This document shows positions 16,821 to 25,905 of a stretch of DNA of 64,000 nucleotides, piece after piece; positions within the stretch are counted from its first letter, which is position 1, and every line of letters begins with the position of its first letter. The notes below the pieces were generated by a model that was given only the letters and a program-made list of their open reading frames with translations, made no database searches and was not told the DNA's origin. A program made the translations under genes and the position numbers. Where the stretch lies: NCBI RefSeq assembly GCF_002776695.1, contig NZ_LFJC01000003.1, forward strand, positions 7,366,902 to 7,430,901, in the 5' to 3' direction. The stretch is from Bradyrhizobium nitroreducens. Its GTDB lineage: Bacteria; Pseudomonadota; Alphaproteobacteria; Rhizobiales; Xanthobacteraceae.

Positions 16821-18449
16821 CTACGCCGCCGCGTTCGGGAAGCGGTAGTCCTTGAACTGGTCGCGCAGCGCCGTCTTGAGGATCTTGCCGGTCGCCGTGT
16901 GCGGGATGCCGTCGACGAAGGCGATGTCGTCGGGCATCCACCATTTGGCGATCTTGCCGTCCATGTAAGCCAGGATGTCCTCGCGCGTGGCCTGCTGGCC
17001 CTGCTTGAGCTGCACGATCAGAAGCGGCCGTTCGTCCCATTTGGGGTGGAACACGCCGATCACGGCGGCTTCCGCCACGGCGGGATGGCCGACCGCGAGG
17101 TTCTCGAGGTCGATCGAGGAGATCCATTCGCCGCCGGACTTGATCACGTCCTTGGAGCGGTCGGTGATCCGCATGTAGCCGTCCTCGTCGATGGTCGAGA
17201 CGTCGCCGGTGTCGAAGAAGCCGTCCTCGTCGAGGATGTTGGTGTCGACGCGGTAATAGGCCTTGGCGACGGCGGGGCCGGAGACCTTGAGGCGGCCGAA
17301 GGTCTTGCCGTCCCAGGGCAGCTCCTTGCCGGCATCGTCGGTGATCTTCATCTCGACCGCGAAGGGGGCATAGCCCTGCATCTGAAGCACGTCGAGCCGT
17401 GCATCGCCGGTCGCATTCTGGAACGGCGGCTTCAGCGCCGCGACGCTGCCGATCGGGCTCATCTCGGTCATGCCCCAGGCGTGACGCACGTTCGAGCCCA
17501 TGTCGAGGAACGCCTTGATCATGGAGCGCGGCATCGCCGAGCCGCCGCAGATCACCATCTTCAGGTCCGGCAGCCTGAGATTATTGGCGGTCATGTGCTG
17601 GAGCAGCATCAGCCACACCGTCGGCACGCCGGCCGTATGCGTCACCCTCTCGGTCGAGAGCAGCTCATAGACCGAGGCGCCGTCGAGCTTGGCGCCGGGC
17701 ATGACCAGCTTGGTGCCCTGCGACGGGGCGGAGAAGGCGATGCCCCAGCTGTTGGCATGGAACAGCGGAACCACCGGCAGCATTGTCTCGGACGCGCTCG
17801 TGCCGAGCGCGTCGACATTGTTGGCCATCAGCGCGTGCAGCACGTTGGAGCGATGCGAATACAGCACACCTTTCGGGTCGCCCGTCGTGCCGGAGGTGTA
17901 GCACATCGCGGCTGCCGTGTTCTCGTCAAAGTCCTTCCATTTGAATTTGCCGTCGGCCTGCGCGATCCAGTCCTCGTAGGCGATCACGTTCTTCAGTGTG
18001 GTCTGCGGCATATGCGCCTTGTCGGTGAGCACGATGTAGCGCTCCACGCTCGGCAGCTTGTCGGCGATCTTTTCCAGGATCGGAACGAAGGTGAGGTCGG
18101 TCATCACGATGCGGTCCTGCGCATGGTTGATGATCCAGGCGATCTGCTCGGGGAAAAGGCGGGGATTGACGGTATGGCAGATGGCGCCGATCCCCATGAT
18201 GCCGTACCACACCTCGAGATGGCGCCAGGTGTTCCAGGCGATCGTCGCGACACGGTCGCCGAGCTTGATGCCGTCGCGCTCCAGCATCTGCGAGACCTTG
18301 AGCGCCCGCTTGTGGATCTCGGCGTAGGTGGTGCGATGGATCGGTCCCTCGACCGAGCGTGTGACCACCTCCTGCTTGCCATGAATTTTGGCGGCGTGTT
18401 CGATGATCCGGTGGCAGAGCAGGGGCCAATCTTGCATCAAACCAAGCAT
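16821..18449 (-). CDS. Medium/long-chain fatty acid--CoA ligase (AMP-forming)
   Basis: The 542-residue enzyme belongs to the ANL adenylating superfamily. It has the P-loop-like YTSGTTGDPKGV, the HAWGMTEMSPIG motif, FDTGDVSTIDEDGYMRITDRSKD with the hinge region, and the C-terminal GKILK lysine. It activates a carboxylic acid to acyl-AMP and then acyl-CoA. The length and the FHANSWG segment fit fatty acyl-CoA synthetases. It is divergent from the extensin-like gene with 65 bp between starts. The exact chain length preferred cannot be read from sequence. Confidence 0.88.
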   Translation of the reverse strand: MLGLMQDWPLLCHRIIEHAAKIHGKQEVVTRSVEGPIHRTTYAEIHKRALKVSQMLERDGIKLGDRVATIAWNTWRHLEVWYGIMGIGAICHTVNPRLFPEQIAWIINHAQDRIVMTDLTFVPILEKIADKLPSVERYIVLTDKAHMPQTTLKNVIAYEDWIAQADGKFKWKDFDENTAAAMCYTSGTTGDPKGVLYSHRSNVLHALMANNVDALGTSASETMLPVVPLFHANSWGIAFSAPSQGTKLVMPGAKLDGASVYELLSTERVTHTAGVPTVWLMLLQHMTANNLRLPDLKMVICGGSAMPRSMIKAFLDMGSNVRHAWGMTEMSPIGSVAALKPPFQNATGDARLDVLQMQGYAPFAVEMKITDDAGKELPWDGKTFGRLKVSGPAVAKAYYRVDTNILDEDGFFDTGDVSTIDEDGYMRITDRSKDVIKSGGEWISSIDLENLAVGHPAVAEAAVIGVFHPKWDERPLLIVQLKQGQQATREDILAYMDGKIAKWWMPDDIAFVDGIPHTATGKILKTALRDQFKDYRFPNAAA

Positions 18450-18514
18450 TCCGACGTTCCTCCGAGAAAGTCGCTGGGCGCGTTGTCGCTCTCAGCGTTG
18501 GGCCAAAGATTGCC

Positions 18515-19609
18515 ATGAGTTTTAGCCTGCCGGACTTTCGCCGCAAATGGTCTTGTCGCGGCTATATGTCCGCTGGCGCGGCAATGGTTACCGCTGCGCT
18601 CGGGCTATCGCTCCTGCTCGCCGAGAGGGCCGAGGCGCGGAAATATCCTGCGCCCCTCGACATCTTCGGTCTTGGTACACCACGGCCGCGCGCGGCCGCT
18701 CATACCGCCAGGATTCCGCTGCCGAGACCGCGGCCCGACGAGGCTCCCAAGGCGCCGGGCGAGGCTCCGCCCGAGGCGGAGGGAAAGTCGTCTCCCGACA
18801 AGCCTGGCGCCGACAAGCCTGCCGAGGCCGCCTCACCACCCCAGAAGCCGGTCTCAGCCTGCCGTCTGGCGCTGACCGAGGAGATCGCGATCGCGCCCTC
18901 CATTGCGGATATCCGCGGCCCCGGCGCCTGCGGCGGCGAGGATCTGGTCCGGCTGGAAGCCATCGTGCTGCCGGACAAGCGCAAGGTGACGGTCAAGCCG
19001 GCGGCGATCCTCCGCTGCACCATGGCCTCCGCGATCGCCGACTGGCTGCGCAAGGACATGGTGCCGCTGGCCACCAGCCTCGGCTCGACCATCGGCGAAC
19101 TCGATAATTTTGACAGCTTCGAGTGCCGCGGCCGCAACCGCGTCGCCGGCGCGATGCTGTCCGAGCACGGCAAGGCCAACGCGCTTGACGTTCGCGGCAT
19201 CAAGCTCGCCAACGGGCAGTCGATCGGCCTCACTGATCGCACCATGCCGCGCGAGGTGCGCGAGCGCGTGCTGCATTCGGTTTGCACGCGGTTTTCCACC
19301 GTGCTCGGCCCAGGCTCGGACTGGTACCATGAGGACCATATCCATCTCGACCTGGCGCAGCGGCGCAACGATTACCGAATCTGTCAGTGGAATGTCTGGG
19401 ATCCGCTGCCGCAAATCGCCCCGCTATTGCCGGCGGAGCGTCCTGAGGAGGCGCCGCCGCGCGAGGTCGCGGCCAAGCCCGAGACCAAGCCTGGAGAAAA
19501 GGAAGGCGCTGACGACGAGGCGGAGAAGGCGCCCGCGCCCGCTGAGAAGCCGGCGGCCGAGGGCAGCAAGTCCCAGCCGCACAGGCCGGCAACAAAAAAG
19601 CGCCGGTGA
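18515..19609 (+). CDS. Extensin-like (D,D/L,D-peptidase-like) exported protein
   Basis: The 364-residue protein has an N-terminal signal/anchor (about residues 18-41), a Pro-rich linker (about 60-110), and an extensin-like C-terminal domain (about 113-295). That domain shows SEHGKANALDVRG and WYHEDHIHLDL, the His/Asp metal ligands of the VanY/MepA-type peptidase fold. Such proteins are thought to trim or bind peptidoglycan in the periplasm. The tail is again Pro/Ala/Glu/Lys-rich and ends in KKRR, encoded inside a terminator hairpin. It faces an L,D-transpeptidase gene, another cell-wall enzyme. Confidence 0.8.
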   Translation: MSFSLPDFRRKWSCRGYMSAGAAMVTAALGLSLLLAERAEARKYPAPLDIFGLGTPRPRAAAHTARIPLPRPRPDEAPKAPGEAPPEAEGKSSPDKPGADKPAEAASPPQKPVSACRLALTEEIAIAPSIADIRGPGACGGEDLVRLEAIVLPDKRKVTVKPAAILRCTMASAIADWLRKDMVPLATSLGSTIGELDNFDSFECRGRNRVAGAMLSEHGKANALDVRGIKLANGQSIGLTDRTMPREVRERVLHSVCTRFSTVLGPGSDWYHEDHIHLDLAQRRNDYRICQWNVWDPLPQIAPLLPAERPEEAPPREVAAKPETKPGEKEGADDEAEKAPAPAEKPAAEGSKSQPHRPATKKRR

Positions 19610-19622
19610 AACCGGCGCTTTT
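19596..19622. terminator. Bidirectional terminator overlapping a stop codon
   Basis: AAAAGCGCCGGT-GAA-ACCGGCGCTTTT is a perfect 12-bp stem with a 3-base loop and T-runs on both strands. The left arm encodes the last residues and stop of the extensin-like gene, and the right side serves the convergent L,D-transpeptidase gene ending at 19646. Confidence 0.85.
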
Positions 19623-19645
19623 GGATCTCAAGGCTCAGCAAGCGA

Positions 19646-20332
19646 TCAGTAGCTGCCTGCCTGTCCGGTCTGGCTGCTGCCGAGCGCCAGCCGCGAATTG
19701 TAGGGCGAGTCGCCGTGCTTCGGCTCGAGCACGACCACGATCGTGCCGACCTTGACGCGATCATAGAGGTCGATCGCGTCCTCGTTGGTCAGGCGGATGC
19801 AGCCTGACGAGATCGAGGCGCCGATATATTCCGGCTGGTTGGTGCCGTGGATGCGGAACAACGTGTCCTTGCCGCCGGAATAGAGGTAGATCGCGCGAGA
19901 GCCCATCGGATTGTCCGGACCGGGTGCGACATAGGTCGGCACACCCAGGCGCGAAATTTCGCCGGGGGTGGGGTGCCAGGCCGGCCACTCGGTCTTGCTG
20001 CCCACCTTGGCGATGCCCGACCAGGCCATGGCCTCTTCGCCGACGGTGATGCCGTAACGGATCGCCTTGCCGCCATCCATGACGTAATAGAGATAGTGAT
20101 TGTCCGAATCGACCACGATCGAGCCCGGCGCCTCTTTGCGGTGGTAGTCGACGATGGCGCGGCGGAACGGCTCCGCAACCGGGGTGTTCTCGTACCGGAC
20201 CTTGGCGAGAAGTTCCTTGTCCTTCGGCTTGAAGGCCTTGGTGTCGGTCGCCTCGAAATGCGTGGCCTGCATGCAGCCCGACAGCATCAGGCCAGCGGCC
20301 AAAATCCCAAACTTAACTTTCAGCGACGACAT
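19646..20332 (-). CDS. L,D-transpeptidase (YkuD domain) lipoprotein
   Basis: The 228-residue product starts with a lipoprotein signal (KFGILAAGLMLSGC, lipidated Cys about residue 20). It contains the YkuD catalytic motif with His in FRIHGTNQPEYIG and Cys in SSGCIRLTNED. These enzymes make 3-3 cross-links in peptidoglycan or attach proteins to it, acting in the periplasm. The ATG at 20332 is chosen because the lipobox follows at the right distance; a longer frame to 20563 lacks a signal sequence at its start. The C-terminus is Gly/Ser/Gln-rich. Confidence 0.88.
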   Translation of the reverse strand: MSSLKVKFGILAAGLMLSGCMQATHFEATDTKAFKPKDKELLAKVRYENTPVAEPFRRAIVDYHRKEAPGSIVVDSDNHYLYYVMDGGKAIRYGITVGEEAMAWSGIAKVGSKTEWPAWHPTPGEISRLGVPTYVAPGPDNPMGSRAIYLYSGGKDTLFRIHGTNQPEYIGASISSGCIRLTNEDAIDLYDRVKVGTIVVVLEPKHGDSPYNSRLALGSSQTGQAGSY

Positions 20333-20669
20333 GGTTTGGTTCCAATCAAAACAATACCGTGCGGAAGACTTGAGCTTAACGCCCAAGTTCCTCGACTCCG
20401 TTAATCCCATTATCGTTGAAATCTGCCACAATTCCAGCACTGAAGCCCTTTTCCCGCGCTGCGAGAGCCGAGCTGTGGCTTTTCTGCCGCAAATTTTGCG
20501 GTCCCGTGGAGATTTTTGGTCTACGGGAGCCGGACTGTCGATTCCATGCCACAGTTGAGCCATGGCGCTGCCACAAATGCGAATGCTTCCTTAATGCAGT
20601 TGTCATCGTGAACTGGCCAGAATCGCGCTAAGGGCTGTCATTCTGTCGCAGGTGCTGTCGGAGTCGTGC
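20333..20669. other. Intergenic stretch, divergent promoter region
   Basis: This 337-bp gap separates the divergent L,D-transpeptidase and CorA genes. It is somewhat more AT-rich than the surroundings and must hold both promoters. I see only a weak imperfect hairpin around 20503-20525 and no convincing gene, operator or RNA. Confidence 0.5.
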
Positions 20670-21647
20670 ATGTTTTCGGTGTTTGTTCCCTCCGAGTCTG
20701 CCCTGAAGAAGGTCGTGATCGAGGATCTCTCGGCGTTGCCGGAAAACGCGGTCTGGATCGATCTCGTCAATCCCAGTGCGGCCGAGGACAAGGCGGTGGA
20801 GCGGCTCGCGGGCATCGCCATCCCGACCCGGGAAGACATGCAGGAGATCGAGATCTCCAGCCGGCTCTATATCGAGAACGGCGCGCGCTACATGACGGCG
20901 ACGCTGATGTGCCACTCCGATACCGACATGCCCCGGACCACGGCGGTGACCTTCATCCTCGGCGACCACCGCTTGGTGACGGTGCGCTACGACCTGCCGA
21001 AGCCCTTCGCCCTGGTCGAGGCCAAGCTCGCCCGCTCATGCACGCCGTCCATCACCGGCGAGTCGGTGCTGATGGAGCTCTTGGACGCCGTGATCGACCG
21101 CTGCGCCGACATCCTGGAGCGCTGCGGCGCCGAGATCGACCAGGTCAGCCACGACATTTTCGAGCCCGAGAGCGAGCGCCACGGTCACGCCAAGCGGTAT
21201 TCCCAGATCCTGATCTCGATCGGCCGCAAGGGCGACCTGACCTCCAAGGTTCGCGAGAGCCTGGTCTCGATCGGCCGCGTCGTCGCCTTCCTCTCGGCGG
21301 TGGTGGAGGGGGTGAAATGGTCGAAGGACATGCGCGAGCAGCTCAAGACCATGCAGCGCGACGTCTCTTCGCTGACCGACCACGCCTCCTATCTCTCGAG
21401 CAAGATCACCTTCGTGCTCGACGCCATGCTCGGCGTCGTCAATCTCGAGCAGAACAACATCATCAAGCTGTTCTCGGTCATGGCCGTCGTCCTGATGCCG
21501 CCGACGCTGATCGCCTCGATCTACGGCATGAACTTCAAGGTCATGCCGGAACTCGAATGGGTGCACGGCTATCCGATGGCGCTGGTGATGATGCTGATCG
21601 CCGCCATCGTCCCTTACTGGATCTTCAAGTTCAAGAAGTGGCTGTAA
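20670..21647 (+). CDS. corA: CorA-family magnesium/divalent cation transporter
   Basis: The 325-residue protein has the CorA layout: a large cytoplasmic N-terminal alpha/beta domain, a long helix, and two C-terminal membrane segments (FSVMAVVLMPPTLIASI and ALVMMLIAAIVPYWIF) separated by the signature YGMNF. The basic end KFKKWL is typical. CorA pentamers conduct Mg2+, sometimes Co2+ or Ni2+. The start may be 20670 (Met-Phe-Ser) or 18 bases earlier; the later one agrees better with homologues. It is probably monocistronic. Confidence 0.9.
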   Translation: MFSVFVPSESALKKVVIEDLSALPENAVWIDLVNPSAAEDKAVERLAGIAIPTREDMQEIEISSRLYIENGARYMTATLMCHSDTDMPRTTAVTFILGDHRLVTVRYDLPKPFALVEAKLARSCTPSITGESVLMELLDAVIDRCADILERCGAEIDQVSHDIFEPESERHGHAKRYSQILISIGRKGDLTSKVRESLVSIGRVVAFLSAVVEGVKWSKDMREQLKTMQRDVSSLTDHASYLSSKITFVLDAMLGVVNLEQNNIIKLFSVMAVVLMPPTLIASIYGMNFKVMPELEWVHGYPMALVMMLIAAIVPYWIFKFKKWL

Positions 21648-21831
21648 TACTACCGAGACCTTACGCCGTTCGCAGAGACACGGTGGTTGGTGTCGCAGAA
21701 TAGAGCGGGATTGCGGCCGCGCGGTGATGGGTGCTCAGTGCCCCAATTCCTCCGGTAAAATTTGAGCGGTGGGCTGAACGTTTGCGCGAAACTTGTCTGC
21801 GATAAGCAGTGCGTAGCCGCGAGGAACAACC

Positions 21832-22050
21832 ATGGTTGAAAAACACATAACGTCGCCCCGCAACGTCATCGACCTCGCGAACTATCGTCAGGTCCTGGCG
21901 AGCGGCAAGGCGTCGTCGATGTCGGTGCGCATGTGCCGGCACTGTGGTGCTCCGCTGCTCGACGGTGAGAACGACGACGACTGCTCGACCGCATTCAGCA
22001 CGGCCGCTCCGCGGCCGCGCGACAGGTCGCGTCGGATTCGAATCGATTGA
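21832..22050 (+). CDS. Small protein of unknown function with a Cys cluster
   Basis: The 72-residue product has MCRHCGAPLLDGENDDDC, a CxxC followed by a third Cys, which might form a small metal site, and an Arg-rich end (RPRDRSRRIRID). GAGGAAC precedes the ATG. A strong hairpin terminator follows within 20 bp, which supports a real gene. I do not recognise the family. Confidence 0.6.
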   Translation: MVEKHITSPRNVIDLANYRQVLASGKASSMSVRMCRHCGAPLLDGENDDDCSTAFSTAAPRPRDRSRRIRID

Positions 22051-22066
22051 GGAACGGAAAGGCGAG

Positions 22067-22120
22067 GGCGATCCAGGTCTTGCGGCGGCGTCGTCTGGAT
22101 CGCCTTGCTTGCTTTCTTTT
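22067..22120 (+). terminator. Rho-independent terminator
   Basis: GGCGATCCAG (22067-22076) and CTGGATCGCC (22095-22104) form a perfect 10-bp stem with an 18-base loop, followed by a T-rich run up to 22120. It lies just past the stop codon at 22050. Confidence 0.75.
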
Positions 22121-22910
22121 CAGGACCATTGGCTATGACGTTCGATCGGCGGCTGCGCTAAAGGCCATCTGGGCCCCACCCCATCGCGCGCCAAAACGGG
22201 TGCCTGTGTCGCCCTCTGTCAATCCTCTCCGCCAAAAATATTCCACTTTACCGAAATTCGGTTTCGGCGTATGTGTCGGCCATCCCGGCTCACCAAGAGG
22301 GGCGACTTGTGGTCGTCATGTTCGCGAGCCGGGGTTGCGGTGGACGCGGCAGCGTCGGCACGAGAGGTGCGGGCAGGGCGGGTAGTCCCTGTGAGCCCGA
22401 GGCCGCGTGCGGACGACGGCGCTGTCAGGCTTCGTCTCGCTCGTAAGTTTCCGGCTCTGTCGACGGAGCCGGGAATACTGCGGCGACATGGCGGGCCGTG
22501 CGTACGGCAAAACCGTGTGGTCCTGGCCGTCGTTGCCACGGTCAAGTCTTGCGAAGGTGCGAGCGAGCCCAACCGGGCAGACTGCATCATCCAAATTCGC
22601 GGGGCGAGGGAGGCCAAAAGGAATGGTCGGCTCCCGGGAGATCACGGCATAAGCCGTCCAGCCACTGCGCAGGGAAGGCCGAGTGATCGGCGACACCTGT
22701 ATGCTGCTGTGCGGTTCTTCCTGCGTGCATCATTCGCGCAGCGGACCGCGGGTGCCAGCCGGCACCCGGCCTTCCCTGCGCCCTCTTGGATTTGGAGGGT
22801 GGAGCGACGAAGCAAAGCTCGGGCGAAAGCGCCGCGAGAACGAGAAGACGTGTCTGCGAGCTGAGCTGCGTGCCAGCAATGACGACAGAGCGCACCGCTC
22901 CGTCCTCGTC
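22121..22910. repeat. Gene-free structured region, candidate dispersed repeat element
   Basis: About 790 bp hold no convincing gene. Open frames on both strands are rich in Arg, Ser and Pro and start without ribosome sites. The right half has a perfect 15-bp inverted repeat (22667-22681 and 22767-22781) around an 8-bp hairpin with a 4-base loop (22749-22768), and CTCCCGGGAG at 22631-22640. From memory, similar stretches recur many times in Bradyrhizobium genomes, where parts are annotated as hypothetical proteins; I cannot verify this here. Confidence 0.5.
22667..22781. ncRNA. Candidate structured RNA or MITE-like stem
   Basis: GCGCAGGGAAGGCCG (22667-22681) pairs exactly with CGGCCTTCCCTGCGC (22767-22781). 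Inside, CGGGTGCC-AGCC-GGCACCCG (22749-22768) forms a second perfect stem that shares two bases with the outer one. A 67-base loop separates them. Whether this is transcribed is unknown. Confidence 0.35.
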
Positions 22911-23807
22911 TTATCCCACGCTCTTCCGCTGACTCAGATATCGAAGCGCCAGCTTGACGAAATTGTGCACCACCATCGACGTCTCATCCTCTCTGAAGAC
23001 CAGAAACACGTCGGCCGTCGGCGGCGAGGGCCGGATCGGACGGAAGACGATGTCGGCGGTGGTGAAGCGCGCAATCGACTGCGGCACGAGCGCCACGCCG
23101 AAACCCGCGGCAATCAGGCTCGGGATCGACTGGGCGTCGACCACCTGCTGGGACACTTTTGGCAGGAAGCCGGCATCGACGCAGCAAGTCTGGACGTAGC
23201 GTGCGAAATCGGAGCTATCGGGATCCAGCACGACGTGCTCCTCGGATGCGAGGTCACCGAGGGCGACGCGCTTGCGGCGCGCCAGCCGGTGGGTGCGGGG
23301 CATGGCGACAACGACCTCTTCCCGCCACGCAAGCTTGCTGACCAAGTCGCGCTCGGCGGGATCGCCGCGAATGAGACAGATGTTGGTCGTGCGGCCAAGA
23401 AGCGCCGCGATCTGCAGCGCCGGCGCCTGCTCGTGCACCGTCATCTTCACCAGCGGAGCGACCTGCCGGTAAGCCGCGAGCAGCTCGGCGAGACGGCCGC
23501 GCAGGATGGAGCCGGTCGCTCCGACATCCAGCGTTCCGATCAGGCCGGCCCCGATCGACCGAGCCTCGTCCTCCGCGGCCTTGACCTGGTGCAGGATCGT
23601 GCGTCCTCGCAGCAGCATGGCCTCGCCCGCCTGCGTCAGCTCGACCTTGCGGCTAGTCCGGTAGAGCAGCTGGGTCCCGAGCTCCGCCTCGAGGGCCTGG
23701 ATGTGCTGGCTGAGCGGCGGCTGCGAAAGGTTCAGCCGCCGGGCGGCGAGGGTGAAGCTGCGCTCTTCGGCAACGGCAATGAAGTAACGGAGCTGGCGGA
23801 GATCCAT
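22911..23807 (-). CDS. LysR-family transcriptional regulator, probably of the ureide genes
   Basis: The 298-residue protein has an N-terminal LysR winged HTH (residues 1-60: RQLRYFIAVAEERSFTLAARRL, then QPPLSQHIQALEAELG) and a C-terminal periplasmic-binding-type sensor domain (about 90-295). It is divergent from the DctA-like transporter and the ureidoglycolate lyase/ureidoglycine aminohydrolase genes, so it most likely senses a purine-degradation intermediate and controls them. An ATAG-N7-CTAT dyad overlapping its own start (23806-23820) fits the LysR T-N11-A pattern but is short. Confidence 0.88.
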   Translation of the reverse strand: MDLRQLRYFIAVAEERSFTLAARRLNLSQPPLSQHIQALEAELGTQLLYRTSRKVELTQAGEAMLLRGRTILHQVKAAEDEARSIGAGLIGTLDVGATGSILRGRLAELLAAYRQVAPLVKMTVHEQAPALQIAALLGRTTNICLIRGDPAERDLVSKLAWREEVVVAMPRTHRLARRKRVALGDLASEEHVVLDPDSSDFARYVQTCCVDAGFLPKVSQQVVDAQSIPSLIAAGFGVALVPQSIARFTTADIVFRPIRPSPPTADVFLVFREDETSMVVHNFVKLALRYLSQRKSVG

Positions 23808-24008
23808 AGTGAAAGCCTATCAATCGTGTCATTCTATATATTGGACTTGATGTCGCACCTGGTCAACGAATGACCGATGGAGCCTTCCAGCGCCCGGCCG
23901 CGACGAACGGCTCCGTACGCGACGACCTCACGTCGAGCGCCAACGACAAGAATGGCAAAAGGCTGCAGCCGACCAAGCCAGACGAAAGCCCAGCGAGCGA
24001 GGAAAGCC

Positions 24009-25358
24009 ATGTCCAGTTTCGTCATGCCGAAAATCTTCAAGTCACTCTTCTTCCAGGTCGTCGTTGCCCTCGCCGTCGGCATCGCGTTCGGCGTCGGCTA
24101 TCCGGACACCGCCGTGCAGATGAAGCCGCTCGGTGACGGCTTCATCAAGCTGATCAAGATGCTGGTGCCCGTGATCGTATTCTGCGTCGTCGTGCAGGGC
24201 ATTTCGGCGGCCGGCGACCTCTCGAAGGTTGGCAGGGTCGGCATCCGATCGCTGCTCTATTTCGAGATCGTCACCACCATCGCCCTGGTGTTCGGCATCG
24301 CGCTTGCCTATTACTTCCAGCCCGGCGCCGGAATGAACATCGACCCGAAGACGCTGGATGCCAAGGTGCTCAGCGGCTTCAGCCAGACGGCCGCCCAGGT
24401 TGCCGGCGGCGGCGTCTCCGAATTCCTGATGAAACTCATCCCCTCGACGCTGGTCGGCGCCTTCAGCTCGGGCGACGTCCTGCAGGTCCTGATCGTCTCG
24501 ATCATGTTTGGCTGTGCCGTCTCGCTGTGCGGCGAGCGTGCAAGGCCGGTCATCGAATTCGTCGAGCGCGTGAACGAGATCATCTTCAAGATGATGAACT
24601 TCGTGGTCCGGCTCGCGCCCATCGGCGTGTTCGGTGCGATCGCCTTCACCGTCGGGAAATACGGCATCGGTTCGCTCAAGCAGCTCGGCGGCCTCGTTGC
24701 CCTGTTCTATCTGGCCGTGGTGCTGTTCGTGGTGATCATTCTCGGGACGATCATGCGGATCTCCGGCTTCAGCCTGTTCAAGCTGCTGGCGTACTTGCGC
24801 GAAGAGCTGATGATCGTGCTCGGAACGGCGGCGGGTGACAGCGTGCTGCCGCAGACCATGCGAAAGCTCGAGCTGCTCGGGATCAAGCGATCGACCGTGG
24901 GCCTCGTGATCCCGACCGGGTACTCGTTCAATCTGGATGCGTTCTCCATCTATTTGACCCTGGCGGCCGTCTTCATTGCGCAGGCGACGAATACGCCGCT
25001 CGCAACGGGCGACCTCCTGGCGATCCTCGGCGTCGCGCTGCTGACCTCCAAAGGTGCTCATGGCGTTCCGGGCTCGGCCATCGTCGTCCTCGCGGCGACG
25101 CTGGCTGCCATTCCGGCCATCCCGGCGATCGGACTGGTGCTGATCCTGTCGGTGGACTGGTTCATCGGTATCGCTCGCGCGCTCGGCAATTATGTCGGAA
25201 ACTGCGTCGCGGCGGTCGTCGTCGCCTCCTGGGAGGGGGACCTTGATCACGCCAGGGCGCGGCGTATTCTGAACGGTGAGATCGATCCGTCAGTCGAAAG
25301 TCTGCGGGCCGATCCCGTCGATGCCGATGCGCCCGTGGCGGGTCTGCAGACGCTCTGA
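24009..25358 (+). CDS. DctA-type dicarboxylate/amino acid:cation symporter
   Basis: The 449-residue membrane protein belongs to the glutamate/C4-dicarboxylate symporter (DAACS) family. Recognisable parts are the N-terminal KSLFFQVVVALAVGI helix, the VLGTAAGDSVLPQTMRKLE reentrant loop, the GYSFNLDAFSIYLTLAAVFI helix and SKGAHGVPGSAIVVLAATL. Canonical DctA has NLDGTS and SKGxAGV, so NLDAFS and SKGAHG suggest changed substrate choice. Its place 25 bp before the ureidoglycolate lyase gene suggests uptake of a ureide or related carboxylate. The ATG at 24009 is preceded by GAGGAAAG. Confidence 0.87.
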   Translation: MSSFVMPKIFKSLFFQVVVALAVGIAFGVGYPDTAVQMKPLGDGFIKLIKMLVPVIVFCVVVQGISAAGDLSKVGRVGIRSLLYFEIVTTIALVFGIALAYYFQPGAGMNIDPKTLDAKVLSGFSQTAAQVAGGGVSEFLMKLIPSTLVGAFSSGDVLQVLIVSIMFGCAVSLCGERARPVIEFVERVNEIIFKMMNFVVRLAPIGVFGAIAFTVGKYGIGSLKQLGGLVALFYLAVVLFVVIILGTIMRISGFSLFKLLAYLREELMIVLGTAAGDSVLPQTMRKLELLGIKRSTVGLVIPTGYSFNLDAFSIYLTLAAVFIAQATNTPLATGDLLAILGVALLTSKGAHGVPGSAIVVLAATLAAIPAIPAIGLVLILSVDWFIGIARALGNYVGNCVAAVVVASWEGDLDHARARRILNGEIDPSVESLRADPVDADAPVAGLQTL

Positions 25359-25383
25359 ACGCAGAAAGACCTTGAGTTTGGCA

Positions 25384-25890
25384 ATGGGGACACTCTCGAT
25401 CGAGCCGTTGACGAAAGAGGCGTTCGCGCCGTTCGGGGATGTCGTCGAAACCAGGGGGATGACGCCCCTGTCGATCAACCAGGGCTACGCCGAGCGGTTC
25501 AATGGGCTCGCCAATATCGACGTCGCCTCGGAAGGCGGGCAGGTCAATATCAGCTGGTTCGTCGCCTCGGTGCGGCCGGCGCCGATCGCGATTCGCCTGA
25601 TGGAACGCCATCCGCTGGGAAGCCAGATGTTCATGCCCTTGAACGGCGCAGATTGGCTGGTCGTCGTCTGCGCGGACCCGCTCGTGTTCTCGAGCTATCG
25701 GGCGTTCGCGGCAAAGGGCCACCAGGGCGTGAACTATGCCCGCAATTGCTGGCACCATCCGCTGCTGGTCCTCAAGGACGCCAGTTCGTTCCTCGTCGTC
25801 GACCGCAAGGGAGACGGCGACAATCTCGAAGAATATTGGCTGAGCGAGGAGATGCAGCTCGATCTCAGCTCGGTCGCATCGCGCGGATAA
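25384..25890 (+). CDS. allA: Ureidoglycolate lyase
   Basis: The 168-residue cupin-fold enzyme has IEPLTKEAFAPFGDVVE at its N-terminus, MERHPLGSQMFMPL, AKGHQGVNYARNCWHHPLLVL and FLVVDRKGDGDNLEEYW, all hallmarks of AllA. It splits ureidoglycolate into glyoxylate and urea at the end of purine/allantoin breakdown. It lies between the transporter and the ureidoglycine aminohydrolase gene in one operon (gaps of 25 and 15 bp). The start at 25384 lacks a strong Shine-Dalgarno and may rely on translational coupling. Confidence 0.9.
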   Translation: MGTLSIEPLTKEAFAPFGDVVETRGMTPLSINQGYAERFNGLANIDVASEGGQVNISWFVASVRPAPIAIRLMERHPLGSQMFMPLNGADWLVVVCADPLVFSSYRAFAAKGHQGVNYARNCWHHPLLVLKDASSFLVVDRKGDGDNLEEYWLSEEMQLDLSSVASRG

Positions 25891-25905
25891 CCTTCACGAG
25901 GCCTG

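Noticed and set aside
22271..22864. Open frame of 197 codons as a gene
   Set aside because: It has no ribosome site and an Arg/Ser-rich translation, and lies over the inverted-repeat core; the reverse-strand frames are equally unlike proteins.
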